The translations under genes were made by a program, and so were the position numbers. A model generated the notes under the pieces. That model saw nothing but the letters and a program-made list of their open reading frames with translations, was not told the origin of the DNA and did not search any database. From Bacillota bacterium (lineage in GTDB: Bacteria > Bacillota > Clostridia > Lachnospirales > Lachnospiraceae), in the NCBI GenBank assembly GCA_023387655.1, contig JAEWHR010000013.1, forward strand, positions 1 to 35,474: DNA of 35,474 nucleotides. Reading direction: 5' to 3'. Positions 15,714 to 24,858 of the stretch are shown piece after piece. The stretch's first letter is position 1, and every line of letters begins with the position of its first letter.

Positions 15714-17024
15714 ATGAAATGTATTTATTGTAACTCAGCGGAAGACCTTACCTCATCGGATATTATATCATATGCAATTACTGGTTCTAAGTTAGTAAAA
15801 TCTTTTGTTTGTCATACTCATAATGCATTTACAAATGACAATTATGAAAAAAAGTTTATTGCTGATATAGACTTTTTTAGAAATCAATTAGGATTATTGA
15901 CACGAGATGGAAAGTTAATACAGTATATGGCTGATATTTCAATAGGCGGAGTGGATATGCATGGTGTTAAAGTTAGCAACCGAAAATCATTATATTTACC
16001 CAAAGGTGTTGTTTCGGGAACTGATAATAAAGGTAAAAAAGTTTTAATGGCTCCAATAGAAGAGTTAAAAAAGATTGGAGGAAGCAAAGTAACTGTTGTT
16101 GATATAAGTGATGTAACACTACATAAAACTATATCGGCGAATGATTTTGTTGGTTTTTTTGCTATTCACAGTGTTGCGAAAATGGCTTATGAATGGTACT
16201 GCTATATAAATAAAATTGAGGAGTATAAAGAAGAATATAGGGAAATTGTCGATTATATATTAGGTAAAGATGAAAATGATTTAGTTGATATTATATCAGA
16301 TGGTTGTTATTATGGGGCGATTGATCAGTTATCAGAGGTGGGTACTAATTCTTTTTTTGAATATGATGATACTGATGGATATAAATATGTTGTGTTTGAC
16401 TTATGGAATACGATTTCGTATAGAGTGAGAATTTGTAAATCACTTGGTAATATAACATATAATAAAAATGGAAATTCATTAATGTTTGAACTATATCTAT
16501 ATCGATTGGATGGAAGTAAATCAAAGACTACTTTTGGAGTTCTCTGCCTTGGTAATAGTGGGAAATTTAATCTTATTACTGTGGAACCTAAAAATATCAC
16601 TATTAATCAATGGAAACCATACGTAAAACGTTTTGAGAAGATAATGACAACAATGGTCTTGTCAATCAATAACTTAAAAAGGGTAGTAGATTCTATTGCA
16701 AGCAATCTGAATTGTTATGATGCTGGAAAGATTGATATTGCACAGTTATTAGAATATGAGGAAAATAATATAATAAATGTATTAGAAATAATCAATTTAT
16801 TATATGAAAATAAAATGAAGTATAACAAATCAAAATCATTTAATGAAAATTTAGCTTTAATCTTAAATATAAATGATGATACCATAGCAAGAACAACTGA
16901 GGAGAAAAAAGCTTTAGTAGCCTCCTTTGTTGAAATGGATAAAGAGGGTACATTATCTGGGCATATAAAAAATGGAATTGATAATTTCTATAATATTTAT
17001 GAAATTGAAATGGAGCGAATTTAA
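15714..17024 (+). CDS. Hypothetical protein with degenerate HNH-like zinc knuckle
   Basis: A 436-residue protein. The first 60 residues resemble the N-terminus of HNH endonucleases: CIYCNSAEDLTSSDIISYAI then FVCHTHNAFTND. In active members the DLTSSDIIS segment reads like LT-x-E-H-I-I-P, so the first catalytic histidine is replaced by D here, and the second CxxC is C-H-T-H. It therefore looks like a catalytically dead or strongly divergent HNH protein that may keep zinc. Residues 60-436 are unassigned and very AT-rich in coding sequence. ATG 15714 is preferred; AAAAGGA lies 12 bases upstream. An in-frame GTG at 15648 would add 22 residues but has no ribosome binding site. It could be a DNA-binding accessory protein. 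Confidence 0.55.
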   Translation: MKCIYCNSAEDLTSSDIISYAITGSKLVKSFVCHTHNAFTNDNYEKKFIADIDFFRNQLGLLTRDGKLIQYMADISIGGVDMHGVKVSNRKSLYLPKGVVSGTDNKGKKVLMAPIEELKKIGGSKVTVVDISDVTLHKTISANDFVGFFAIHSVAKMAYEWYCYINKIEEYKEEYREIVDYILGKDENDLVDIISDGCYYGAIDQLSEVGTNSFFEYDDTDGYKYVVFDLWNTISYRVRICKSLGNITYNKNGNSLMFELYLYRLDGSKSKTTFGVLCLGNSGKFNLITVEPKNITINQWKPYVKRFEKIMTTMVLSINNLKRVVDSIASNLNCYDAGKIDIAQLLEYEENNIINVLEIINLLYENKMKYNKSKSFNENLALILNINDDTIARTTEEKKALVASFVEMDKEGTLSGHIKNGIDNFYNIYEIEMERI

Positions 17025-17546
17025 GGTAGCTAAAAACAATTATAAAGTCGGTAAAAAATAACTACTACAATATAATATCTTAACTAGTTTCACAATCAAT
17101 CTCTGAATGGATAAAAAACAGTTACGGACATGGTGCAATATCGCTAGCACTGTGACCGCGTTTTTCGTTAAGAGGATAACATGTCTATCGCTAAATTGTA
17201 TCAAAATCATTACCTTAATGAAAGTTGCCCACCACGGTTCGAGGTATTGGTTCTTAGAAGATTATGCAATATATTACCAATAGGATACAGCGATAATATC
17301 CTACGGGGAGAATAATTGGTAAAATATATCACTTGCCACCGCACCACGCATGTGGAGAGTGTGGTATGTTTAGAATATATTTTCAAAACAATAAATATAT
17401 TGATTAAAATTAGATAATCAAATTACAGTTATTGCAGAAGGTGTTGTTGGTCGATGAAGCAGATTACATATGGATTTGCAGACTAAAATGGACATATGTT
17501 TGTAAGTCTTATTATATTTAACAGGTGACTTCTTACGAGTTGTAAA
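17025..17546. other. 500-bp stretch without a recognisable gene
   Basis: Both strands carry only short, interrupted frames. A segment around 17227-17280 reads VAHHGSRYWFLEDYAIYY before a stop and may be a gene scrap. The base composition becomes less AT-rich near 17140-17240 and 17330-17360. This is probably the junction between the accessory region and the metabolic genes to the right; I found no tRNA or clear attachment repeat here. Confidence 0.4.
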
Positions 17547-17585
17547 AAACAGCCGTAAACCCATTATAAGGGTTTACGGCTGTTT
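17547..17585 (-). terminator. Strong 16-bp hairpin, probably ending the AraC-family gene
   Basis: AAACAGCCGTAAACCC at 17547-17562 is perfectly complementary to 17570-17585 with a seven-base loop. Read on the minus strand the stem continues into a run of six T, the form of a strong intrinsic terminator. It lies 160 bp beyond the stop of the minus-strand regulator. Read on the plus strand it has only a short T run, so it may work weakly in that direction too. Confidence 0.75.
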
Positions 17586-17745
17586 CACTTATAAGATTCG
17601 TTACCGTAAAGTATCTTAAAATACCATAAAATATAGGACAAAAATATAGTTTCTAAATCAAAACCGGAGTCAAAATTAAGCTATTGGGGCAAGCTTGTTA
17701 GCTTACCACCTCAGATCAGAATTCAAAAGAATTTATATGGACCAA

Positions 17746-18642
17746 TCAAAGATTCTCACTATCTAACTGACTATCTAACATATTTCTATTTATATTTGTT
17801 GATATGTTCTTAGGCAATACTCCAAATTCATTTTTAAATGATTTTACGAAATTAGAATAATCGGAAAATCCACTACTGATAAAAGCTGTTCGTACATTAG
17901 AACCACTAATTAATAATGATTTTGCTATAATTAAACGTTTTTTCATAATGTATTGATAAATAGTCATTCCAACATTTTTCTTAAATAATCGGCATAAATG
18001 ATATTTACTTAAGAAAAACATTTCGGCAATGTTATCTAAGGAGATTTGTTCATGAAGATTGTCATTAATAAATTTAATAATTTCATTTATTCTAGGGTCA
18101 TACTCTGAGGTATTCTCCATTTCGTAGAAATTTTCCAAACTTACTCGATTTAAATAAATTAGTAATTCAGTTAGATAACTTTTCTGTAATAATGAATTAC
18201 CAAATTCATTATCTACAATTGCCTTTTCAAGATTTGAAAATGAATTTGATATTAACGTTTGCATGGAACTAGAAGGTCTAAGTACATGTTTATTACTTTG
18301 AGATGCCTGTTCAAATGTAGATGACAAATCAACAAAATTATCACTCAGCTCTTTAATAAATTTAGGATGAATCCATAATACGTATCGTTCATATGGCTTT
18401 GAAGCGTCAAGTATAGGCTTATGCATCTCTTTATTATGGGTTACTAAAATATCACCTGGTTTTAAATTATAAACAGTGCCTTCTATCATATATTTTAAAC
18501 GACCAGATAAGAAATACAATACTTCATGATAATCGTGATTATGATAAGTTATATGAAAAGGGGTAGTAGTTATAATGTGATTTAGTTCATAATTAGTAGA
18601 TTCCATGTCATATCTTACAACAAAATTAGATGAATTGCTCAT
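17746..18642 (-). CDS. AraC-family transcriptional regulator of the glucuronide operon
   Basis: A 298-residue regulator. Residues about 15-110 form a cupin-like sensor (HNHDYHEVLYFLSG, LKPGDILVTHNKEMHKP), and the last 100 residues contain the two helix-turn-helix motifs of AraC/XylS proteins (LDNIAEMFFLSKYHLCRLFK and VRTAFISSGFSDYSNFVKSF). AAAGGAG lies eight bases before ATG 18642; a longer frame up to 18684 has no ribosome binding site. It is divergent from the glucuronide transporter operon, with 247 bases between, so it is most likely its sugar-responsive activator; the ligand is probably a glucuronide or uronate. This role comes from position and family. Confidence 0.85.
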   Translation of the reverse strand: MSNSSNFVVRYDMESTNYELNHIITTTPFHITYHNHDYHEVLYFLSGRLKYMIEGTVYNLKPGDILVTHNKEMHKPILDASKPYERYVLWIHPKFIKELSDNFVDLSSTFEQASQSNKHVLRPSSSMQTLISNSFSNLEKAIVDNEFGNSLLQKSYLTELLIYLNRVSLENFYEMENTSEYDPRINEIIKFINDNLHEQISLDNIAEMFFLSKYHLCRLFKKNVGMTIYQYIMKKRLIIAKSLLISGSNVRTAFISSGFSDYSNFVKSFKNEFGVLPKNISTNINRNMLDSQLDSENL

Positions 18643-18889
18643 AAATACAACTCCTTTGCTTAGTTTATATATATATAATAACATATAAGAGCAAGAATTA
18701 CCACATAAAACAGCAATATATCTAACGTAATAGTAAATAATAAGTGTTATAATTCCAACATACTATAAATGATTTGTTTATAAAAAGTACTTATACCATA
18801 GAATTTGAGACATTTGCCAATAAGACTATTTGGATAAAAGCTTTGGAATTATTTATATTACATGAAATAGTATGAAGGAGTGATAGACA
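18643..18889. promoter_or_regulatory. Divergent regulatory region, AraC regulator / glucuronide operon
   Basis: This AT-rich intergenic region must hold promoters in both directions. On the plus strand TATATT at 18854-18859 is a plausible -10 with no good -35, as expected of an AraC-activated promoter. The transporter's ribosome binding site AAGGAG lies at 18875-18880. On the minus strand an AT-rich TATTATATAT stretch near 18665-18685 can serve as -10. I see no clear repeat I would call an AraC site. Confidence 0.4.
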
Positions 18890-20275
18890 ATGAACCAATT
18901 TGGTATGAAAGACAAGCTTGGTTATATGTTTGGTGATTTAGGAAATGATTTATTTTTCTTGCTAATATCGTCATATTTAATGAAATATTATACAGATATA
19001 TTGGGAATTTCTCCTGGTGCTGTTGGAGGATTGTTGGCAGTTGCTAGTATATGGTATGCTTTCTCCGATGTTATATGGGGCAGGGTAATCGATTCCAGCA
19101 AGGCAACAAAGCAAGGTAAGTTTAAACCTTGGATTCGTAGAATGTCCTTGCCACTAGTAATATTTGGGTGTTTAATATTTTTTGGTTTACCTATACAAAA
19201 TATACCAGGCATATGGGGAACTGCATTAATGTTCGCCATTTACATTATATGGGGAACAATTTATAGTTCAGTTAACATTCCATATGGCTCTATGGCAGCA
19301 GTTATTACAAGCGATCCAGTAGAACGTGCTAGCTTATCAACATTTCGTAGTATGGGTGCTGCAATCGCAGGTATTTTTATTGGATTCATTGTTCCAATGT
19401 TTTGCTTTGTTGAAAAAGAAGTAAACGGAACGACAGTACGTGTACTAGATAGAATGAATATGCGTTATACAGCAATTGCTTTTGCTATCGTAGCATTTAT
19501 TTGCTATATGATTTGTTATAAAAATTCCACAGAGCGCATTATTACTGCAGAAACAAATGAAAAAGTTAAATTATCTGCAACATTGAAAGGTTTAAAAAAC
19601 AACAGAGCTTTAATGGCCATTATCGCGGCTGCTATAGTATTGTTATTATCAACATTATTAGGCACTGGACTTAATAGTTACTTATTTACTGATTATTTTA
19701 ATAATACAACTGCATTAACTGTGGCATCAATCATACAACTTGGTACTCCTCTTGTTATCGCACCTTTTGTTGGAGGCATTATTAAAAAGTTTGGTAAAAA
19801 GGAAGCAGCGTCCATTGCAATGCTTTTAGCTGCAGCTATTTATTTAATATTGTTTTTATTACCAATTAAAAATCCAGTAGTTTATATCATAATTATGTTT
19901 ATTGGTGCAGTATGTAGTGGTTTTTTCACAACAGTAATATGGGCATTTATTACAGATGTAATAGATTATCATGAATTTGTAACTGGAACAAGGGAAGATG
20001 CAACAATTTATTCTGTGTATTCCTTTGCACGTAAGATTGGACAAGCAGCGGCAGGTGGACTTACAGGTTTTGCATTAGGTGCCATCGGTTATGTTTCAGC
20101 GAAAACAGGGGAGGTTGTAGTACAAACTCCAGAAGTTGCGCAAGGAATCAAGAATATTGCAACATTAGTGCCTGCGATCTGTTATGCACTGGTTGCTCTC
20201 ATATTAATTTTCTGGTATCCATTAGGTAGAAAAAAAATAGAAGAGATTAATAAGAAATTAAGAAGTAATAATTAA
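18890..20275 (+). CDS. GPH-family glucuronide:cation symporter
   Basis: A 461-residue polytopic membrane protein with about 12 transmembrane segments. It has the glycoside-pentoside-hexuronide (GPH) family features: an N-terminal MKDKLGYMFGDLGNDLFF segment, SDVIWGRVIDSSKATKQGKF after the second helix, and the late DVIDYHEFVTGTREDATIYS motif. Such proteins import glycosides, pentosides or hexuronides with H+ or Na+. Being followed by mannonate dehydratase, mannonate oxidoreductase and beta-glucuronidase, its substrate is most likely a glucuronide. AAGGAG lies nine bases before the ATG. Its last codons lie inside the first unit of a tandem repeat that runs on into the intergenic region. Confidence 0.9.
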   Translation: MNQFGMKDKLGYMFGDLGNDLFFLLISSYLMKYYTDILGISPGAVGGLLAVASIWYAFSDVIWGRVIDSSKATKQGKFKPWIRRMSLPLVIFGCLIFFGLPIQNIPGIWGTALMFAIYIIWGTIYSSVNIPYGSMAAVITSDPVERASLSTFRSMGAAIAGIFIGFIVPMFCFVEKEVNGTTVRVLDRMNMRYTAIAFAIVAFICYMICYKNSTERIITAETNEKVKLSATLKGLKNNRALMAIIAAAIVLLLSTLLGTGLNSYLFTDYFNNTTALTVASIIQLGTPLVIAPFVGGIIKKFGKKEAASIAMLLAAAIYLILFLLPIKNPVVYIIIMFIGAVCSGFFTTVIWAFITDVIDYHEFVTGTREDATIYSVYSFARKIGQAAAGGLTGFALGAIGYVSAKTGEVVVQTPEVAQGIKNIATLVPAICYALVALILIFWYPLGRKKIEEINKKLRSNN

Positions 20276-20376
20276 TATCAAACTAGGAAGTAATAATTAA
20301 AAAAACTAAGAAGTAATAAAATTAAAAAAACTAAGAAGTAATAATTAATATAAAACTAAGAAGTAATAATTAAAAA
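20258..20376 (+). repeat. Five-copy tandem repeat at the transporter gene end
   Basis: Units of 23-25 bp with core CTAAGAAGTAATAATTAA begin at 20258, 20283, 20306, 20331 and 20356. The first unit is the end of the transporter gene itself, including its TAA stop, and the other four have been copied into the intergenic region. Copies differ by a few bases. This looks like replication slippage from the gene end. It lengthens the transporter-uxuA spacer to about 127 bases. Confidence 0.85.
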
Positions 20377-20402
20377 TAGATTAATGAAAGAAGGGAAAAA
20401 TT

Positions 20403-21452
20403 ATGAAATTATCTTTTAGATGGTATGGTGAAGAAGATCCAGTTAAAATCGAATATATTAAACAGATTCCTAAAATGAATAGTATTGTTACTGCTGTATA
20501 TGATGTGGCAGTTGGTGAAGTATGGAGCGAAGAAAGCATTAAAAAGTTGAAAGACAAAGTTGAAAGTGCTGGTCTTGCATTTGATGTAATTGAAAGCGTT
20601 CCTGTACACGAAGATATTAAATTAGGTAAAGATACAAGAGATAAATATATTGAAAATTATAAAGAAAATATTAGAAGACTTGGTAAATATGGAGTGAAAT
20701 GCATTTGTTATAATTTCATGCCTGTTTTTGATTGGACAAGAACTCAATTAGACAAAGAATTGGAAGATGGTTCTACTGCATTGGTATATTACAAAGATCA
20801 AATCGAAAAAATGGACCCACTTACTGGAGAATTATCTTTACCAGGTTGGGATTCGAGTTATAAAAAAGAAGATTTAAAGAAATTATTTGATGATTATTCA
20901 AAAATTACGAAAGAAGATTTATGGTCTAATCTAGAATATTTCCTTAAAGAAATAATTCCAGTAGCTGAGGAAAATGACATAGTGATGGCAATTCACCCAG
21001 ACGATCCACCATTTGATATCTTTGGTTTACCACGTATTATAACATCAGAAGAGAACCTAGAGAGATTTGTTAACTTAGTAGATAGTAAGAGCAACGGAAT
21101 TACTCTTTGTACAGGGTCCTTAGGATGTGTAAAATCCAATAATATATATTCTATGATAGATAAGTTTACTAAGATGGGACGTTTACACTTTATACATGTA
21201 AGAAATGTAAAAATCCTAGACGATGGTAGTTTTGAAGAAAGCGCTCATTGTTCCGATTGTGGTTCATTAGATATGGTAAAAATCATGAGTATTCTTCATA
21301 AAAATAACTTTACAGGTTATTTAAGACCAGATCATGGAAGAATGATTTGGGGTGAAACAGGAAAACCAGGTTACGGATTATATGATAGAGCACTAGGTGT
21401 AAGTTACTTAACTGGTATTTGGGAAACTTTAGACAAGATAAAAGAACAATAA
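20403..21452 (+). CDS. uxuA: Mannonate dehydratase
   Basis: A 349-residue UxuA, the usual length. It converts D-mannonate to 2-keto-3-deoxy-D-gluconate with loss of water in the cytoplasm. Family features are the N-terminal MKLSFRWYGEEDPV, the metal-site segments MAIHPDDPP, CTGSLGC and HFIHVRN, and RPDHGRM near the end. AAGAAGGGA lies six or seven bases before the ATG. It is the second gene of the glucuronide operon. The enzyme that makes fructuronate from glucuronate (UxaC) and the KDG kinase and aldolase must be encoded elsewhere. Confidence 0.95.
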   Translation: MKLSFRWYGEEDPVKIEYIKQIPKMNSIVTAVYDVAVGEVWSEESIKKLKDKVESAGLAFDVIESVPVHEDIKLGKDTRDKYIENYKENIRRLGKYGVKCICYNFMPVFDWTRTQLDKELEDGSTALVYYKDQIEKMDPLTGELSLPGWDSSYKKEDLKKLFDDYSKITKEDLWSNLEYFLKEIIPVAEENDIVMAIHPDDPPFDIFGLPRIITSEENLERFVNLVDSKSNGITLCTGSLGCVKSNNIYSMIDKFTKMGRLHFIHVRNVKILDDGSFEESAHCSDCGSLDMVKIMSILHKNNFTGYLRPDHGRMIWGETGKPGYGLYDRALGVSYLTGIWETLDKIKEQ

Positions 21453-21494
21453 ATCATTATAAATTAGAGCATGTTAGTTAGTTTATAGATAGAA

Positions 21495-21525
21495 GTAAGG
21501 TTGAAAGTAACTATTTCAACCTTAC
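21495..21525 (+). promoter_or_regulatory. Perfect hairpin between uxuA and uxuB
   Basis: GTAAGGTTGAAA at 21495-21506 pairs perfectly with 21514-21525 around a seven-base loop. Only ATTT follows, so termination would be partial. It may set the relative expression of uxuA and uxuB by attenuation or RNA processing. A second hairpin (GTGAAAGA/TCTTTCAC, 21564-21582) follows. Confidence 0.45.
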
Positions 21526-21641
21526 AATTTAAGAAACCACAAAGTGGCATCATGGAGGTAAGTGTGAAAGATAATCTTTCACAGACAAATTTCTTCTTGT
21601 TGCTTAGGTTTACAGGTAGTGAGAAAGGAATGGTTATTCAC

Positions 21642-22490
21642 ATGAAAAATCCAATCAATATAGATTTAAATAATAAAGTAGCAGTAGTTACTGGTGCTGG
21701 TGGTGTATTGTGCAGTATGTTTGCAAAATCACTAGCTAAGTGTGGAGCAAAAGTTGCACTTTTAGATCGTAATCTTGAATCAGCAACGAATTATGCAAAT
21801 GAAATTATAGCAGAAGGTTATGTGGCAAAAGCATATCAGGTTGATGTGTTAAGTAAAGAAAGTTTATTAAAGGCAAGAGAAGAAATCAGAAAAGATTTAG
21901 GAACTTGTGATATCTTAATCAATGGAGCAGGTGGTAATAATCCACGAGCAACAACGACAAAAGAATATTATTTTGATGGGGATTTAGAAAAAGATCTTGT
22001 AACATTCTTTAATTTAGATCCAGCTGGTGTTGAATTTGTATTTAACTTAAACTTCCTTGGTACTTTAATACCATCACAAGTATTTGTTGAGGATATGTTA
22101 AACAAAGAAGATGCAACAGTTATTAATATATCTTCTATGAATGCATATACTCCATTAACAAAAATTCCTGCATATTCAGGAGCAAAAGCTGCGATTAGTA
22201 ACTTTACACAATGGATGGCAGTACATTTTGCTAAAACAGGTATTCGTGTAAATGCAATTGCACCAGGATTCTTCTCAACAAAGCAAAACGCAGCATTATT
22301 ATTCAATGAAGATGGAACTCCAACAGAAAGAACTGGAAAGATTTTGGCTGCAACTCCAATGGGACGTTTTGGAGAATCAGAAGAATTACTTGGAGCATTA
22401 TTATTCTTAGTATCAAAAGAAGCTGCGGGCTTTATTACCGGTGTTGTAATCCCAGTGGATGGCGGATTTAGTGCTTATTCTGGAGTATAA
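21642..22490 (+). CDS. uxuB: D-mannonate oxidoreductase, SDR type
   Basis: A 282-residue short-chain dehydrogenase that reduces D-fructuronate to D-mannonate with NAD(P)H. It shows the cofactor motif VAVVTGAGGVLC, the INGAGG segment, the catalytic INISSMNAY serine and Y178-SGA-K182, and the conserved end PVDGGFSAYSGV. Firmicutes use this SDR form (as in Bacillus YjmF/UxuB) instead of the long-chain enterobacterial enzyme. The ATG at 21642 matches the family start; AAAGGA is 12 bases upstream. The frame is open further up: GTG 21564 has a better Shine-Dalgarno (GGAGG, six bases away) and would add 26 residues, so a longer form is possible. It follows uxuA in the operon. Confidence 0.9.
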   Translation: MKNPINIDLNNKVAVVTGAGGVLCSMFAKSLAKCGAKVALLDRNLESATNYANEIIAEGYVAKAYQVDVLSKESLLKAREEIRKDLGTCDILINGAGGNNPRATTTKEYYFDGDLEKDLVTFFNLDPAGVEFVFNLNFLGTLIPSQVFVEDMLNKEDATVINISSMNAYTPLTKIPAYSGAKAAISNFTQWMAVHFAKTGIRVNAIAPGFFSTKQNAALLFNEDGTPTERTGKILAATPMGRFGESEELLGALLFLVSKEAAGFITGVVIPVDGGFSAYSGV

Positions 22491-22604
22491 AAAATAGAAT
22501 CAATAGGTAGCTGTGAATCATAATTTAACAAATCAGTTAATAGATGATGTTACTAAAGGATGATTTCACAAAATGAAAAAAGTTACAGAAAGAGAGTGTG
22601 GACT

Positions 22605-24407
22605 ATGCTATATCCAATTTTAAATGAATCGAGAAACTTAATCGATTTATCTGGTGTTTGGGAATTAAAACTTGATGATGGAACTGGATTTGACAATGAA
22701 TGGTATGCAAAAAAACTTGATAATCCTTACAATATTGCAGTACCTGCTTCTTATAACGATCAGGTAGAAGATGTAAACTTCCGTGATCATTATGGTTATG
22801 TATTTTATCAAAGAAGTATTGCAATACCAAAGATGATTACATCTGAGCGTGTGGTATTAAGATTTGGTGCAGTAACTCATTATGCAAAAGTATATTTAAA
22901 TGGCAAGTTAATCAAGGAACATAAAGGTGGATTTTTACCATTTGAGGTTGAAATTAACGAGTATATTAAAGCTGGAGATAATCTTTTAACAGTTGCAGTT
23001 GACAATGTGATAGATCTTAGTACTTTACCAGTAGGTAGTGAGACAGGTGGAAATATGTTAGGTTCTGCGCTACCATCAATGCCAGGGGTAACTCCTAAGA
23101 AAGAAAATGCTCCTAACTTTGACTTCTTTAATTACGCTGGTATTACTAGACCAGTTAAAATATATACAACACCTAAAAACTATATTAACGATATTACAAT
23201 TACTTCAAAAGTAGATGGCAAAGATGCAGTAGTTTCTTATGCAGTTGAAACAGTTGGAGAAGGCGATGTATCTGTTGAGATTATAAATGAAGATGGTGTT
23301 GTTGTAGGTAAGGCAAATGGAGCAACTGGTGAAGTAAAAATTAGTGATGTAACCTTATGGCAACCATTAAATGCATATTTATATACAGCAAGAGTAAGTT
23401 TTGGTGATGATACTTATGATCAAACCTTTGGTGTTCGTACCATCGAAGTAAAGGGAACAAAATTCTTAATCAATGGAGAACCATTTTACTTTAAAGGTTT
23501 TGGTAAACATGAAGACTCTAACTTCCGTGGAAGAGGAATTGATGAGGTTCTTAATGTAAAAGATATTTCTCTTATGAAATGGATGGGAGCAAATTCCTTT
23601 AGAACTAGCCACTATCCATATTCAGAAGAAATGATGAATTTATGCGATCGTGAAGGTATCGTTGTTATTGATGAAACTCCAGCGGTTGGTGTAACAATGA
23701 ATTTTGGTGCAACCAAAGGACCAGTACCTGTGGATAGTTTTAAAATATTAAGAACACATGAACATCACCATGATGTTATCGTAGATATGATTGCTAGAGA
23801 TAAGAATCATCCATGTGTGGTTATGTGGTCTCTTGCAAATGAAAGTGATACTATAACCTTCCCAGATAGTGCATATGAATATTATAAGCCACTTTACGAC
23901 TTAGCTCACGAATGTGACCCAGAAAGTCGACCTGTAACTATTGTAGGTGTTCAAATGGGATACGAAGGGGATAAGACATTACCAATGACAGATGTCATCT
24001 GTTTAAACCGTTATTATGGTTGGTACATCTATGGTGGTGATTTAAATGCTGCAAAACAAGCACTTCAAATCGAGTTTGATTATTGGAAACAATATAATAA
24101 ACCACTTATGTTCACTGAATACGGTGCGGATACTGTAGCAGGTTTACATTTAGCAACACCAACTATGTTTACTGAAGAATATCAAGTAGATTATCTTGAA
24201 GCAAATCATGAAATTTTTGATAAAACAGATTTCTTCATTGGTGAACAGGTATGGAATTTTGCTGACTTTGCAACAATCCAAGGAATAAACCGTGTTGACG
24301 GTAATAAAAAAGGTGTATTCACTAGAGATAGACGTCCTAAATTAGCTGCGCACTACTTAAAATATAGATGGACTAAAATCCCTAACTTTGGATATAAAAA
24401 CAAATAA
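22605..24407 (+). CDS. uidA: Beta-glucuronidase, glycoside hydrolase family 2
   Basis: A 600-residue GH2 enzyme that cleaves beta-glucuronides to glucuronate and an aglycone. Order: sugar-binding jelly roll (NLIDLSGVWELKLDDG), immunoglobulin-like domain, then the TIM barrel. The acid/base glutamate is E413 in SLANESD, the nucleophile E505 in MFTEYGADT, and the N567-K-K569 motif in VDGNKKGVF is the carboxylate-binding NxK motif specific for glucuronidases. These numbers nearly equal those of E. coli UidA. There is no signal peptide, so it is cytoplasmic and acts on imported substrate. The start MLYPILNESR matches the family; the ribosome binding site (GAGAG) is weak. Frames from ATG 22560 upstream are less likely. 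A strong terminator follows, ending the operon. Confidence 0.95.
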   Translation: MLYPILNESRNLIDLSGVWELKLDDGTGFDNEWYAKKLDNPYNIAVPASYNDQVEDVNFRDHYGYVFYQRSIAIPKMITSERVVLRFGAVTHYAKVYLNGKLIKEHKGGFLPFEVEINEYIKAGDNLLTVAVDNVIDLSTLPVGSETGGNMLGSALPSMPGVTPKKENAPNFDFFNYAGITRPVKIYTTPKNYINDITITSKVDGKDAVVSYAVETVGEGDVSVEIINEDGVVVGKANGATGEVKISDVTLWQPLNAYLYTARVSFGDDTYDQTFGVRTIEVKGTKFLINGEPFYFKGFGKHEDSNFRGRGIDEVLNVKDISLMKWMGANSFRTSHYPYSEEMMNLCDREGIVVIDETPAVGVTMNFGATKGPVPVDSFKILRTHEHHHDVIVDMIARDKNHPCVVMWSLANESDTITFPDSAYEYYKPLYDLAHECDPESRPVTIVGVQMGYEGDKTLPMTDVICLNRYYGWYIYGGDLNAAKQALQIEFDYWKQYNKPLMFTEYGADTVAGLHLATPTMFTEEYQVDYLEANHEIFDKTDFFIGEQVWNFADFATIQGINRVDGNKKGVFTRDRRPKLAAHYLKYRWTKIPNFGYKNK

Positions 24408-24426
24408 TTTATAACGACAAATAATT

Positions 24427-24473
24427 AAAAAAAGCAAGGCAAATCTATTTTTGGTATGGGCCTTGCTTTTTTT
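24427..24473 (+). terminator. Terminator of the glucuronide operon
   Basis: AAAGCAAGGC at 24431-24440 pairs perfectly with GCCTTGCTTT at 24460-24469, extended by A-T pairs, and seven T end the structure. It lies 20 bases after the beta-glucuronidase stop. Confidence 0.9.
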
Positions 24474-24554
24474 GACATGATAGGAGAAAGTCTATCATTA
24501 AAAGAATGCTCTGAATCAAGGAAATTAATGTAAACATGTTTTAGACAAATTACA

Positions 24555-24590
24555 AGCAGTGTCTAGTTTTTAGACACTGCTCTTTTTTTG
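24555..24590 (+). terminator. Second strong terminator upstream of oleate hydratase
   Basis: AGCAGTGTCTA at 24555-24565 pairs perfectly with 24571-24581 around a five-base loop, followed by C and seven T. No gene lies between it and the first terminator 80 bases earlier. It could be a back-up terminator, the end of a small RNA, or a leader attenuator. Confidence 0.8.
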
Positions 24591-24858
24591 TCTATATGAA
24601 ACGAATAAAAAAAGCATTATTATAATGTTAAGCAGAAAGAAAGCGAGACAAGATAATACGCTTACGATCGTTAAGAGTGCATGCGGCATGTTTGCAGCGT
24701 GCTTATAATTCTTAGTCTTGTACTATAGTTCTGATTTAAGAAAGTACTGGAAGTCATATGCATGATTTTGACCAGACTAATATCAACTTATAACTGGATA
24801 CACTTCAAAATCTATGTTCAGTACAAAAAATAATCAAAATTATAAGGAGGAATAAAAT
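24591..24858. other. Leader / promoter region of the oleate hydratase gene
   Basis: There is no gene here. TTGACC at 24768-24773 and TATAAC at 24789-24794 are 15 bases apart, a short but possible promoter. The ribosome binding site AAGGAGG lies at 24843-24849, nine bases before the ATG. The rest (GC-richer around 24650-24710) has no structure I can name. Confidence 0.35.

Noticed and set aside
17025..17546. tRNA gene or attachment site at the island's right edge
   Set aside because: No cloverleaf or repeat of a left-end sequence could be found by eye.
20258..20376. CRISPR-like array
   Set aside because: Units are contiguous without unique spacers, start in a coding sequence, and no cas genes are near.
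22560..22604. Longer beta-glucuronidase start at ATG 22560
   Set aside because: Family proteins begin at MLYPILNESR and active-site numbering matches E. coli from the 22605 start.
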